A DNA stretch of 64,000 nucleotides from Apophysomyces variabilis (GCA_002749535.1 MZZL01000387.1:436090-500089), one strand, 5' to 3'. Shown: positions 11,601-23,338, counted from the first letter of the stretch. Notes: generated from the sequence alone by a model not told the origin. Program-made: numbers and translations.

Positions 11601-13669
11601 ACTTTCGTTGGTAGGTGGAAGTGCCTTCTTTGGTGGGTAAATGTACAATTGACTCAGGCACCGTGCAGAAGGAAGTTTTAGGAATGTTTATGTTTGCGTT
11701 AATGAAAGGTTGAATGGCTTTCAAAAAGTTTTCGTGCATCTCTGGAGTCCCAGCAGGAGAATCATTGGGCTTTGGTGTGTCAGTTTGTTCAGTGTTAGTG
11801 GAAGTAGGTTCCTGATCATCCCACTTTACTGCGACACCCGTCAGAGCAATTCCTAGTTTTGGCATGATATCAAATCCCAAAACTAAATCAGTTCCTTCTT
11901 GCAGTTTCATCACTTCGAAAGAGTGTGTGATGGTACGATTATTATACTGAATTTTTAAAGGCTTAGTGACGCCTATACGTGAAGTATCATGACCATGGCC
12001 AGCGAAATGTATTTGTCCTTTAGCAGGAAGAATTTCCCAGGACTTTTTATTGTTGTTTAACCATACTAAACTAATGGCTGAAAATTCCGCCCCTGTATCT
12101 ACCAATCCTTGTAGACGCTCATCCTGTATAGTGATAGGAGTATAAAGTGAGTAAGGGTTTTGATTTGGTAGACTGTTTAGCCCATAACAGTGATACGTAC
12201 GCATAGATTCAAATTCCAAATCATCCATGGAACTTGCTAGGTTGTCCACTACATCGTCAGCAGGATGGTTGGTGGTAGCAGGTGACACTGACGTAGTGGT
12301 ACGGGAGACTGCGTTTAATCGTAATGGGTTTGCTGCCTGGTTTGCCTTTCTTGCTTTGGCGTCTCGGTATTCTTGGCAATGATGGCCAGTTGTATACACG
12401 CGGCCACAGTACGTGCAGTTGTTGTCACGTTTAGTTGGTGTACTGAGAGTTTCAGGTTTCTTCTTACATTCATTGGTGGAATGGTGTGCCTTTGGGCCAT
12501 GGTAAGCACATCCGATAGCAGTATGTTTTTGACCCTTGGCAACAGAAGAAGATGAAGATGCAGGCCAGGCATTGTTCAGACGTCGACGAGTGACAGGGCG
12601 AGACGAGGAATCATCCGAAGTTTGATGATGAGCCCGTTTTTGGACAGACACAGCCAGAGCAACTTCGAGTACTTCCTCAACACTTTGAGGGAGCTTTTTG
12701 CCATGCCGACCATGCCAAGCAACCTGTACGTTTTCGCGGACGTGTGGAAGCAGAGAGACCAGAAAACGTAAAGCAAGGCCTTCGTTATCAACGATGCCAC
12801 CTTCATGATAGGCTTTCTGGAAACGAGTGCTGTAATCAAGGACTGATTCTTGACGTTCCATTACCATGGAATATGCCTTGGTGGCCATGGCAATCATGCG
12901 GTCAGGAGACTCAAACCGTTGTAGAAAGAGCTTGCGTGCTGCGGCCCAGGTAAGATTGCGCTTGGCCAAACGGTTCTCGAACCATGCATCATGATCATGG
13001 TGAATAGCTACAGCAAGCCATTTTTCCCAGTCGCGGTCAAGATCTGCGTCTAGAGCTTGAAGAACCTTCTGGAAGGTACGCAGGAAGTGTTCAACAGAAT
13101 CGAAAATCTCTTTTCCAGGCTTCCAAATAGGGGAACCGCTAATTTGGAAAACAGGTATGTCTCGGTAAGAAATGCGAGGAGCAGTAGAAGTAGCGGTAGA
13201 TGCGCTAGAGGGGTTTTGAGATCTTTAGTTGGAAGCAACCGCAGATGTTTTTTCCTGGTATTCTTGATTATATACATCACGGAATGTATTCAGGACAGTT
13301 TTGGTCTTGACAATGTCATGATGGATAACTTTCAATTGGTCAGGACTGCCGGCAGGTAGGGCTTCTTGATAATCCATGATTAGCTTGTCCAACTTTTTTT
13401 CTGTAGTGAGAAATCATGGAAAGGATTCGCGTTTTGGTATTTGCATGTTTAGAAAAGGATGTATCTTTGGCCGCAGGTAAAGTTTCAATGGCAGCTTCAT
13501 TGTCCAGAATTTCCGTTGCATTCTCTTCCTCAGAAGACATTACAACATCCTCCATCAGTTCAGACAGAACAGAAGAACCATTAATAGATTCCAGAACGAT
13601 TTCCTCAGTAGGAGTAATAACCTCGGTAGGGACCATAGCAGGAGATTCAGTAGAGTTGTTGGTAGACAT
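8658..13669 (-). pseudogene. Ty3 gag-pol polyprotein with chromodomain, broken by one stop and one frameshift
   Basis: From ATG 13669 (MSTNNSTESP) the order is: Gag with a retrotransposon-gag region (LTWAARKLF-like block); zinc knuckle (CTYCGRVYTTGHHC); aspartic protease (LVDTGAEFSAI); reverse transcriptase (DLKSAFHRFKI, FVDDVVIHS); RNase H (ATDASNHGIGAVL); integrase with HHCC and D-D-E (VDLAGPF, QSDNGTEF, HPRANGLAERW); and a chromodomain (YLVRWKGYSKDDDSW). Breaks are an indel at the T7 run near 13393-13400 and TAA at 13227-13225; everything downstream is open. The apparent end at the N (8916) is caused by the duplicated stretch. Read through the left copy of that duplication, the protein ends with a basic tail (NKRLRKN) at 8658. 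The identical LTRs imply recent insertion, so the breaks may be recent or sequencing errors. Confidence 0.9.
8801..9034. repeat. Direct duplication around a single N (probable unmerged contig overlap)
   Basis: 8801-8915 and 8919-9034 are near-identical, with about four differences including the length and content of a T-rich run, and are separated by an N at 8916. Both encode the end of the Ty3 chromodomain. One copy is enough for a continuous polyprotein. Confidence 0.85.
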
Positions 13670-13693
13670 GGGTAGAGTATTCAAAGTAAAAAA

Positions 13694-14229
13694 TGAAGAA
13701 TTAGTAAGAGAAAACGGCAGTAAATACTTTGAGACTCTTGGCGGAGGTTTATTCAAAAGTCAATGGATATCTTGATTACAATTGTCTACCAGCAGTATTT
13801 ATACCCTTTGCATGCTTAGTTAAATGTCTTAGTAATCAGAAGATGCGTAAGCACTGACTGTTCATGGTAGATTGATGACAATGAATGATTATTCATCTTT
13901 TGTCAGAGAAGCTGTCATATAGCTGAGTCTGAATAGCGGTCATCTAATGCATGAATCAGGGACGCTTATTAATCACTGTGTCTATTGCTAAGATCGTCGT
14001 CATCGTAATTGTCTTGTCGCACAATCATGAGATAGGATATGCCGGGGTACCTTAAGATCATAGCAGAGTGTCCTAGTATCTCAGATTATAACAATCCTTA
14101 AGTAGATGTCTGGCTGATGCAGGTTCTTATCTGTGGATGTAGTGCCGATGGTATGATAAACTCATATAAAGATCGTTTAGACTTAGTGGAAGAAGTATGT
14201 ATGATACTTATGTTATGTCAAATATGACA
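13694..14229 (-). repeat. 5' LTR of the Ty3 element
   Basis: 536 bp, matching 8086-8621. In the coding (minus) direction it precedes gag, whose ATG is 25 bp further on. The sequence just inside the LTR begins TTTTTTACTTTG and does not start with TGG, so the usual tRNA primer-binding site was not recognised. Confidence 0.93.
13796..13803 (-). promoter_or_regulatory. TATA box of the Ty3 5' LTR
   Basis: TATAAATA on the minus strand, about 100 bp before the end of the LTR. It is the only good TATA box seen in the LTR and lies at a suitable place to drive gag-pol. Confidence 0.5.
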
Positions 14230-17200
14230 TCAGGCCTATGTATTGGATGTGGTAGAAGTTTTCCTCCACAGGATCTGGCTAACCATCAATTAACTCATCC
14301 TGGACTCAATGATGTATTAGCAACTACATGGAATCTTCCTTTTGTCAACGATCATCTAGCAACGCTTAAAACCATCATTGGTCTTGTTGGATGGGATATT
14401 GATACGATTACCGATCAATTACGAGAGCGGCGAATTTGGAAACATCCCAATGTAATACGTACAACGGTTCAACAACTAAAAGACTCTCGCTTTTTTACCT
14501 TGGCTACCACTATTACTACCAACCTGCGCCCTACCACAGCAGTGGATGAATCTGATTATGATGATGCCGTTGACCATTTATCACTCGCTGATAGCATTCA
14601 TCACAATTCTACATATAAGACCCCTACGCAGTCGCCTTCTCTTGCACCTCAACAACACGACCCCACTGTGTCTCCGTCATTGGGACCCATTCTGGGTAAA
14701 CGTAATATGACATGCCGCTCTCCTCAACCTGATCGCGAACTCTCTTACCGTCGCCGATTTGACTCTATATCATCACCACACCAACTCCATGTATATCAAC
14801 GCCGCCTAACCGATAGACACTTGCAAAATGAAGAAGACGATGATGAGGACACCGTTGGTGATCCCCATCCGCCCCTTTCCCCAAAAACGGCCTCTCATGT
14901 ACTAGATTTTCTCAGTACCATTGACCAGCCTCAGGCTACTTGCACTCCTTCTTCCATTACACTCTCTGAATCTTCTCTCAATGACGATCCCCTTGTCTTA
15001 GAACTGGAGGATAGGATAGAAAGCAGATCAGAAAGAGCCTTGAGCGCAAAAGTGAACATGGATCCAAATAGCGGTCTGAATGATGAATTAGATGGACAAC
15101 TGGATAACAATGTGGAAGGAAATTCGGACAACGGATTTAATGGCGAAATGGACAACAGCATAGGTGGTGGACTAGATGGAGGCTCGAATGGCGCAATGGA
15201 TAAAGGATTGGATGAAGGATTGGACGAAAGATTGACTGGCGAATTTGATAAAAGATTGGATCGTAGATCAGATGAAGGATGGAATAATGGATCAGATGAT
15301 GCATTGAATAGAATATCATGTAACGAACAAATAGAACAACGGGCTACCAAGACAGACCAAATCCCTCAAAATACAACATCTCCCTCGCGCTTGCGCTCTA
15401 GGTCTATATCTGCACAATCATATGAACCCACTACAGCTAATATCATGCAGCAACGAGGACGCTCTACCTCAGTGGATCTTGACCTAGACTTTGATGAAAC
15501 CTTTCTGGAGTCACTTGCAGCAGATACTCAACGCCGACAACAACAGCGGCAACACCATTCAGCTTCTATCTCTGCTATGGATGTTGATCCTGCTTCACAT
15601 CCCAACCCTTGGCGGCCTACTTCGCCTCGTGCTTATCCTAGTATTGAGCAGTTAATGTCCACACGATCATCTCGACCTTACCTTCGGGTGCCTTTGTTTA
15701 AAAACCAAAATGCCCGACGTGCATTTGAAGCTGCCATTCAGGAACTAGTGAACCAGTGTTTGGTTACAGAAAACGACGATCCCGCAACGGTAGAACAGAA
15801 AAACAACATTTTCCATGACAAACTGTATCTACTTGTCGCAGAGTACACCCGACCCACGCAGCGTACTAGTCCTGATGGACTTCAACAGATGGATGACGAA
15901 GCAGCCATTACTGAACAGCTACGTGATACTACTATGTCTAGTGGTGATCGACGTCGTTTACTTCGCGAACGCAGTCGTATCCGTGACAGTCGAGCGGCCA
16001 ATACACTCTTCCACCAGTATCGCCACCGCCCCAAGATCACCTACGACAACCTCGTCAATCCAAAGGAACGACAATCTTGCTCTATTGCTCCAGCCACTCT
16101 ATACGAGCATTTTAATCAACGGTATGGCTTGCCCTCAGTCTCTCCAACACAGCCTCAATGGACTCCTCCTACCTCTGGGTTAAATCTTGGTACAATTACC
16201 TCAGACCTTATGAATACTGTTTTTAAGCGGTTCAACAAGACTTCTTCTCCTGGGTTTGATGGTATTCCTTACAAGACCTGGCTTTTATTTCCTTGTCTTC
16301 GCTACTGGCTTCTCTGCATCTTTCAACGATGCTATACCTTAGCATGGATTCCACGCCACTGGAAGCTCTCACGTACGATTCTCCTCTACAAAAAAGATGA
16401 CCCAACGTGCGCATCTAATTGGCGACCCATTGCGTTTACAAAATTCTGCCGCTAAACTCTACTCTGCTGCTCTCGACCGCCTACTGCGTAATGTATTGGA
16501 AGATTCTATCCCACATAACCAAAAAGGTTTTATGCCAACACCTGGATGCATCGAGCATGACTATTATCTACATGCCGTTATTCGCAAATCTCGTCGCAAG
16601 AAACTGCCACTATATATCTGCTCATATGATCTAAAAGACGCATTCGATAGCATTACACATACTCGCATTCAAGAGGCGCTGGCGTATAGTGGACTTTCCG
16701 CACGCTCTATACAGATCATTATGAGCATGTATGACTCTCTCGGCTGCTGGATTCACTCAATCCAAGGATCATCCGACATCATTGATTTGAAACGTGGAAC
16801 CAAACAAGGGGACCCGGCCTCCCCCATGATCTTTACGCTATGTGTTCTGGTGCTATCCCATCGCCTTAACCGACTTCAACCTTCAACACAACAACACCAG
16901 CACAACCATTTACTGCTCGCCAATGATTTGACAATTTTTTCACATGATCCAGCCCACTTTCGTCAACTGCATAATACTGTTGTTGCTTTTGCACAGGCCA
17001 CTGGCGTAACAATTAATGCACAAAAAACTTGTTTCTCAGCTACACTGCCAAAGGGTGATATGCGTCGGCGTGAGGATACCAATATGTAACTACAGTATTG
17101 TGGCACTCAAATCCCTCGCATCAGCTTGCTGGACGACTGGAAATATCTTGGAAACTCAGTGGGCCAGCAACGTAACGGCATTTATCGGAGCTTCCGGGAA

Positions 17201-18131
17201 TTGCTTTTGGATATCAAGACACAAGCTGGCAAGGTCGCTGACTCGGGCCTACGCATTTTCCAGAAACACCACGCTCTGAAGACCTTTGTTCTCCCACAGC
17301 TTGATTATTTCATCCGCTTAAACGGGCTGGGCAATCATCAGGCTAAGGAGCTTGGCCAAGCTCTTCGCAATGCAATTAGGCGATATGTAAAGTTTCCTCC
17401 TAGCGCAAGTCTTGCTATCTTTCATCTTCCTGTGGACAAAGGAGGTCTTGGATTCTACGATCCAAAAGACTGGGCTGCCAGCACTCAGCTGGTTCATACT
17501 ATTGGCTTATTGAACTCTAAAGACCCTGCAGTGCGGCATATGGTTCGTGCTGAAATCAGCACACTACTTGAACAGCGCTATCGGCACCCTGACAATTCAG
17601 ACCCCATCGATTTTCCTCGGAGAGACTATACAGACCATCACATCCTCACTTATCTATCTGGCGGTTATGAACATCTGAAGCGTCGCATCTACCGAGATAC
17701 GGCCGATCCATCAGCACAGGTTGTCACTGCTGTCAAACACATTGGGCGTACCATAACCTTGAGTGATACCAGTCTCTTTGGAATCTCGGATACTTCTTTT
17801 CAAGTCAAGTTATGATTGACATCCTTTTTCCTAGCAAACGTCCCAAATCTCTGAATTCTTGGATCTGCTTTATTCGTCTGAACGCTTATATCCAGTACAA
17901 TTTCAGACGTGCACATGCTACATATGTTAACTGGATACGCATATAAAGTATCTAAGGATAAGGTGGTTTCGTCTTTAATATTCGTTAGGTCAAAAGAAAA
18001 AACGTTACAATGTTAGAATTCGTATATGGGACATGCTCTACAATGCTGGCACTTTTTATGAACGTCGATTAATACACACAGCTGTCCAATCTTATGTTTC
18101 TCATAATCACAAACACATTTACTGTAAATAG

Positions 18132-21130
18132 ACAACGAAAAGCATAGTGGAATATTATATCTTACAATCGTACTAACTAACAAGTTGTACTTTACCTTTT
18201 ATTTAGTCTAACACTACTATTGCCGCAACCCTGGCATGGAAATCAGAAAATGTAAACCATAGCCGATATGCCGCCCTTTCGAGGAGAGAACAGATTCCGC
18301 AATGCTGTTGTTGCATCAACTGCTATATAAACAAAACATACAATCAGTATTGTCATAGCAAAAATGTGCTATATAGAGAATACCTTTTGCATGATTCCTG
18401 TATACACCACGGTTCAGTCCTTGGATCGGCAGCAGTCCTCATCTTCACTAATGCGTGTTTAGTCGGACAGCCGTCTGACCGATAGCTCTTGGAAACAAGT
18501 CGTCAAGAGCCCTGCAGCCCCGACCAAGCAACAAACACCAGATCCCAATGCAGAAAGCCTTATGCGATATGGATTGCTCCCCCTTATGAACCTTCATAGC
18601 CAAGCAGCCGTCTTAATGCGGTTGGCAGTGGGCTTCCATGTTCAATTTCCGTTTCCAATGCCGACAACCGTCTTGATCTGTTCCCTTTCAGTCTATTTAT
18701 GGTTCAGTCGATGGACAGTCTTACCCCACAAAAAAACAAGTGGTGCAGTCCATTACTGAACCTTCATAGGGCGAAAGTCCAAACCAACGGATTTCCAAGC
18801 ACGTCAGGGACTTACTTTTGAAGGGCATGCCCAACCCCAATCACGCCTTACCGCAGCCATGTACTAATTCAGATCACGGAAAGTAACAATGCGAATCGCA
18901 CCGATCCAAGGACCAAACCGTCACCTACACGTGTTTGTGTATATTTTTGATGTTAGATTGATTTGTTTTGCGGTTTGAATTAAAGGAACTTACTTTTGAA
19001 GGACATGCCCAACCCCAATCACGCCTTACCGCAGCCATGTACCAATTCAGATCACGGAAAGTAACAATGCGAATCACACCGATCAAAGTACCAAACCTGC
19101 TACACAGGTTTACGTACTTTTACTCAGATTTAACTGTTTACATGTTGCATTACAAACTTACCATTCTCTGCACGAAAAGAAAAAAATAAGAAAAAACGAG
19201 AAGAAAAGCAATAAGAGAAAGTAAGTGCTGTTTTTCCTTCCTTTTCCTTTTTTCTGATCGCGTCACCGCGTTTTTAATCTCAGAGCGCGTTTGATCACAA
19301 CAAGGGAAAACATAGAAAAGCAGTAAAAGACGTATTTATCATGTGTAAAGGGAAAGAATCGATAAAGCAGTGTTATATGAACTTTTTGTTCTGCATGACA
19401 ACTCTGTTACTGTCCGTGCACTTGCTGAAACTAAACTATAAGCGCCGACATATTTGTTTATGTTTCGTATCACCAGAGAGCAAGGCAACCTATCTATATA
19501 CGTAACTTGCGCTCATTCGTTCACATCACAGTTGCTCCCTCGGTTCACTCGTACAAAATGATGTTATTACAGTTAAACAACGGAGCTGTCTGCACTTCAT
19601 TGTCGCTCGTCATTGACCGAATTAGCGATGTTATGTTTAAAAGATCGTTGAATCAAATGGGATTAGCAACCGATACGATTAGTTGCGGATTTGCTGATAG
19701 TACATCATCGATGAATTTTTGGAATATCATATAGAATGACACAGTTGCAGTTTTCAACGTTCCACAGTATTTGTGTTTCCTTGCAACGTTAACAGTCTTT
19801 AGTCTTTCTGTTTTAATCGTTTCGTTTAATCTTTATTGTTATGATATAAATTTATGTTATGATATGAATTTACAATGTCTACATTATGCGTTTACAAAGT
19901 AGGCATGCAAATCGACCGGGAAAAAAGCTTTAAGCATTTATCGATTAAACAAAGGTACTCAACGCTAAAGCATAGAAAATCAGACATACCAAAGAAGATT
20001 TCGTACGAATAAATACCGAGAGCTTTTGAAAGGGACTATTGCTACACTAGGCTACCGATCCAAGTTTGGATACTGGGATTATCCCTTTCTTTCTTTCTTT
20101 TCTTTGATTTGCGTGTTAAATAAAAGCAGAGCCTCAAAACTTATTGTAAGCATCTAGTTAACGACGGCTGCTTGCTGGAATAAGAATGCCATGTTTTATA
20201 TGTGAATTTTTCGTAAACATCACTACTAATAGTGAACAATTATTTAACAATATCCATGCTATACTTTGTTATTGGATAAATATATCATGATAAAAAGTAA
20301 AAATGGAATGAACAAACAATGAAAGAAAAGAACCGTTTGCAATTAAAAGCATAGATAAATAAAACCACATAAACGCTCGATGGAGTTATTAGATCTGACC
20401 GTTTATAATCCGTTTCAATTTCAGCAGAGAATCCAAACGTAATCTGAATGCTTGTCTAACGTTAAAGCGATACCAAGATCAACCATTATTTCACCTGCTG
20501 CATATGTAGCGGTATATGAAGCCAATATAAATCGCAACCACTAATACGCCAAACGCTATTCCTATTTTTCTTAAGGGAAAAAGAAAATAAGCATAGAAAT
20601 CGTGAAAAAGCTGGATCAGTTTCGGTCGTACAACGGTAGATTTTCAATTAAACAAAATAATGAAATGATGAAGCCGAATAAAGATGGTAATGTTTCTTTG
20701 ATGGGATACAAGCATATAGTAAAATTGTAGCTAAAAGGTATCTAACAATTTCAAGCTGGCATGAAAACTGTAAAAGCAAGAGAAAAAAGAATGGACAATC
20801 TACTCCTTTATACTCTCTCAAAGACGTAATTCTTACGTGGCACCGTCATAGTAGATGTTTGAAATGCTCCTCTCTATTTAATCTATAATTGCTGACTTGA
20901 ATACAAGCATTGTATTGATTCGTTTCTTTCCTTTTTTTGTGTTTATTTTTTCTTTTACAAAACGGATCTTGCTACCTCAGGGTCTATGCATTGCTAGGCA
21001 ATTTATCAGATCGTACTGCTGTAGCAACTACATTTGTTATTGAAATGATCGGCAACGGTACGAGACCGATGTACCCATAGTCAATTAATCCTTCCTTTCA
21101 CCAGGATACCAATGCATTCAGATACACTGT
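18132..21130. other. Three-kb spacer between inverted arms, no gene recognised
   Basis: Only short frames occur and none has recognisable content. The stretch holds a pair of direct repeats (18808-18919 and 18985-19096), one half of a 33-bp inverted repeat (19746-19778) and A/T-rich sequence. Confidence 0.55.
18808..19096. repeat. Two direct repeats of about 112 bp, offset 178 bp
   Basis: 18808-18919 and 18985-19096 share ACTTACTTTTGAAGG, CATGCCCAACCCCAATCACG and GATCACGGAAAGTAACAATG blocks with a few substitutions. The 65 bp between them differ. They could be remnants of a tandem array or of a small dispersed element. Confidence 0.75.
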
Positions 21131-21752
21131 GGGAAATTTACGTCGGGTTCGTCAGGTTCGTCGTTAGCTAAAGATGACCCGACGAACCCGACGAAAAATT
21201 CCCCAAAGTGATACTTTACCGCAATCCAATTCCTTTACAAAGATCATTTGTGTTTGCAGAGGTAATCGTATCCAATATATTTCATATGTCCTGGATTGCA
21301 ACTGTGTATGAGCTTTTTGCAATCGATTCGACACAAATACAAGGAAAAGGGGGCTCTATTTTATTTTTTGGTTAATGCCTGCTGCTTCGCTACCTTGCAA
21401 TTTGTTGCATTCCAAATGTCTTTATTCATCAATATAAATTATAGTACAAATATTGAGACAAAGTTGTAAACGTGTTGTTCTAAGTTACAGGTTCAGCACG
21501 GCTTTGCTAATGATGCGTTCGTTGGTGTTCTTGTTACAAAGATGCTCATAGTCATCTTTCTAGTCCTCTTCCTTCGCTAATGCTCAAAAGCTTGGATTGC
21601 TATTTTCACAGAGAGCCTTTCCACAGGCTTCTGCAGCCTCAGGCATGCGTTTGTTACTGCGCGTTATAATCGATCACTGCGTCCTAAGCGTTTCTACTTC
21701 GGTATGAGCAATAGTCAGAAAACACAAATACTCTGGAACGTTGAAAACTGCA
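19746..21752. repeat. 33-bp inverted repeat pair, 2 kb apart
   Basis: 19746-19778 and the reverse complement of 21720-21752 match at 32 of 33 positions (TGCAGTTTTCAACGTTCCA then C/G AGTATTTG). The right half touches the broken end of the right LINE fragment. The feature coordinates span the pair; only the two ends are the repeat. Confidence 0.7.
21131..21204. mobile_element. 74-bp hairpin, MITE-like
   Basis: The ends are inverted repeats of about 23 bp: GGGAAATTTACGTCGGGTTC at the left, and GGGGAATTTTTCGTCGGGTT on the opposite strand at the right. The 13-bp core CGTCGGGTTCGTC / GACGAACCCGACG is perfect. The loop contains a further partial repeat (GGTTCGTCG). No target duplication is certain. 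It could be a very short non-autonomous transposon or a stable structured site. Confidence 0.5.
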
Positions 21753-21754
21753 GC

Positions 21755-22624
21755 AAAAGATAAGTGGTCAGCAGCATCGTCGTAATCAGATTTATCCACT
21801 GCTGTGGTAGGGCGCAGGTTGGTAGTAATAGTGGTAGCCAAGGTAAAAAAGCGAGAGTCTTTTAGTTGTTGAACCGTTGTACGTATTACATTGGGATGTT
21901 TCCAAATTCGCCGCTCTCGTAATTGATCGGTAATCGTATCAATATCCCATCCAACAAGACCAATGATGGTTTTAAGCGTTGCTAGATGATCGTTGACAAA
22001 AGGAAGATTCCATGTAGTTGCTAATACATCATTGAGTCCAGGATGAGTTAATTGATGGTTAGCCAGATCCTGTGGAGGAAAACTTCTACCACATCCAATA
22101 CATAGGCCTGATCCTTCAAGATCTGACAGCTCAGAGGTATTGTCGCATTCATATTTACAATGCTGGGCAACAGTATGACGATCAATGGTTGCATATCCAC
22201 AAGCAGTGGGACATTGCCAAATTGGGCGCAAGTGTCGCTTATGGGATTGGTGATAGTGGCGTTGTAACGCACCAATGTCGACGTACTGTGAGTTGCATTG
22301 TGGACAAATGAATTGTTTTGTCCTGCTTGTAAAGTTGTAATCATCAATAGTGCAGCCATCCGGTCCTGGGCCAACGTTGGGTGGGACGCGTATATGTTGA
22401 TCTTCAATATAAGTTTGTATACACTTGTGTTTTACAAACTTGTCACGGGAACGGAAAGTGTCTGTGCAGTCATAGCATCGCCAAATAACTGTCAATTTGA
22501 ATTTGTGTGATTTAGTACAGTGTAGCACCAAGGCACGGCTTGTGAAATGGATTGCTGGACACAAGGGGCATTGATACTACACCGAATCGATGTATGCGTA
22601 TGTCTCGCGAGGGCCAGTATCCAT
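21755..22624 (-). pseudogene. R2-like LINE, right copy: zinc-finger 5' part only
   Basis: Matches the left LINE from ATG 22624, including the same early TAG stop, and is uninterrupted where the left copy holds the Ty3 element. From 22624 to about 21794 it appears identical to the left copy. The next 35 bp carry about eight substitutions and then similarity stops at about 21755. No reverse transcriptase part remains. Confidence 0.85.
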
Positions 22625-23005
22625 CGTGCTCGAGCTCCGAAAAAGAAAAAAAAAAAAACTTTTTGTTCCTAAGTGAGTTGTTTCGAAATTTCGAAATGTG
22701 AAAAAGTGCCAAAGTAGTTGTAAAAGCGTGAGATCCGGGAAACAGGTGCTGCTGAGATTGCTGACGAAACTTCACTTATGGTGTTGTTGATGTTGCGATA
22801 TAAAAATAATTAAAATTATGGCTGTCAAGTTGAGTAAAAAACAGGTAGTTTAGATCGCCGCAAGTCAAGATTCCGAGATCGTTTGACCAAAAGTGAACGG
22901 TTTTTGCTGAGACTTGTAGCAAAAGATACCTCTTGAAGAGCACTTTACGACGATGTATTCAAAAATATAGGTTGTTTTCGCGCGAAAGTAAAAAATCAAA
23001 ATATT

Positions 23006-23077
23006 TTCCCCATCGGGGAATCGAACCCCGGCCGCCTCGGTGAAAGCGAGGAATCCTAACCACTGGACCAATGAGGA
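23006..23077 (-). tRNA. tRNA-Glu (anticodon UUC), right arm
   Basis: Identical 72-nt sequence to 7115-7186 on the opposite strand, with the same cloverleaf, TTC anticodon and internal promoter boxes. It lies 380 bp before the LINE reading frame, as in the left arm. Confidence 0.96.
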
Positions 23078-23338
23078 AGCACATGTTCTATAATCTAGAT
23101 CATATCTTCTAAAGCAATATTAAGTATGTGAAATGTCTGCACAAATCACCAGAAAATGTGGGGAGTATTCATGGCGTAAATTCATAAGTGCACAAAATTC
23201 CAATCAAATGTTGTGTACATTAGAAGATATGTCGGAGTACTTGAGTTGTATGAGCAAAATATTCATTGTGGATTGCAATTTAAAGAACAGATAGGAAGTG
23301 AAACAGTATGTCTTAGTTTATTGCTAATTTTCTGGGTG
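23078..23338. other. Spacer between tRNA-Glu and transposon copy B
   Basis: The 50 bp next to the tRNA match the left arm. The other 210 bp are absent from the left arm, where the transposon end abuts AATATTGCTTTAG directly. No gene was seen. Confidence 0.6.

Larger units (their letters stand above)
8086..14229 (-). mobile_element. Chromodomain Ty3/Gypsy LTR retrotransposon inserted in the LINE
   Basis: Two 536-bp LTRs (8086-8621 and 13694-14229) that look identical by eye bound a gag-pol coding region on the minus strand. On that strand each LTR reads TGTCATATTTGACA... to ...CTAATTCTTCA. The intact LINE sequence in the right arm shows the empty site (GGATCAGGCC). The flanks give a 3-5 bp duplication, imperfect if the LTR ends are taken as TG...CA. 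A polypurine tract precedes the 3' LTR. Because the right arm lacks it, insertion came after the arms were duplicated. Confidence 0.95.
7568..18131 (+). pseudogene. R2-like LINE (zinc fingers + reverse transcriptase), left copy, split by a Ty3 element
   Basis: Reading begins at ATG 7568, is stopped after 15 codons by TAG (7613-7615) and then runs through C2H2-type fingers (CPLC...HCTKSH, CYDC, CPQC...HYHQSH, CIGC...HQLTH). It is interrupted at about 8083 by the Ty3 insertion and resumes at about 14230. Downstream are a long acidic, low-complexity region and reverse transcriptase blocks: SRTILLYKKDD, DLKDAFDSI (motif A), GTKQGDPASPM (motif B) and LANDLTIF at the motif C position, where the first Asp of the usual ADD is Asn. 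A GGLG thumb-like segment follows. Other breaks are a 1-nt frameshift near 16440, TAA at 17087-17089 and a frameshift near 17814. Coding-like remnants continue to about 18131. The architecture resembles the R2 group; no restriction-like endonuclease motif was recognised. Confidence 0.8.

Noticed and set aside
13340..13756. Programmed frameshift in Ty3 gag at the T7 run
   Set aside because: A stop follows soon in the restored frame (13227-13225) and the site is a homopolymer, so an indel or sequencing error is simpler.
15000..15320. Repetitive Asp/Gly/Asn-rich coding stretch as a tandem repeat array
   Set aside because: It is a degenerate low-complexity linker inside the LINE frame, not an exact array, and lacks CRISPR-like spacing.
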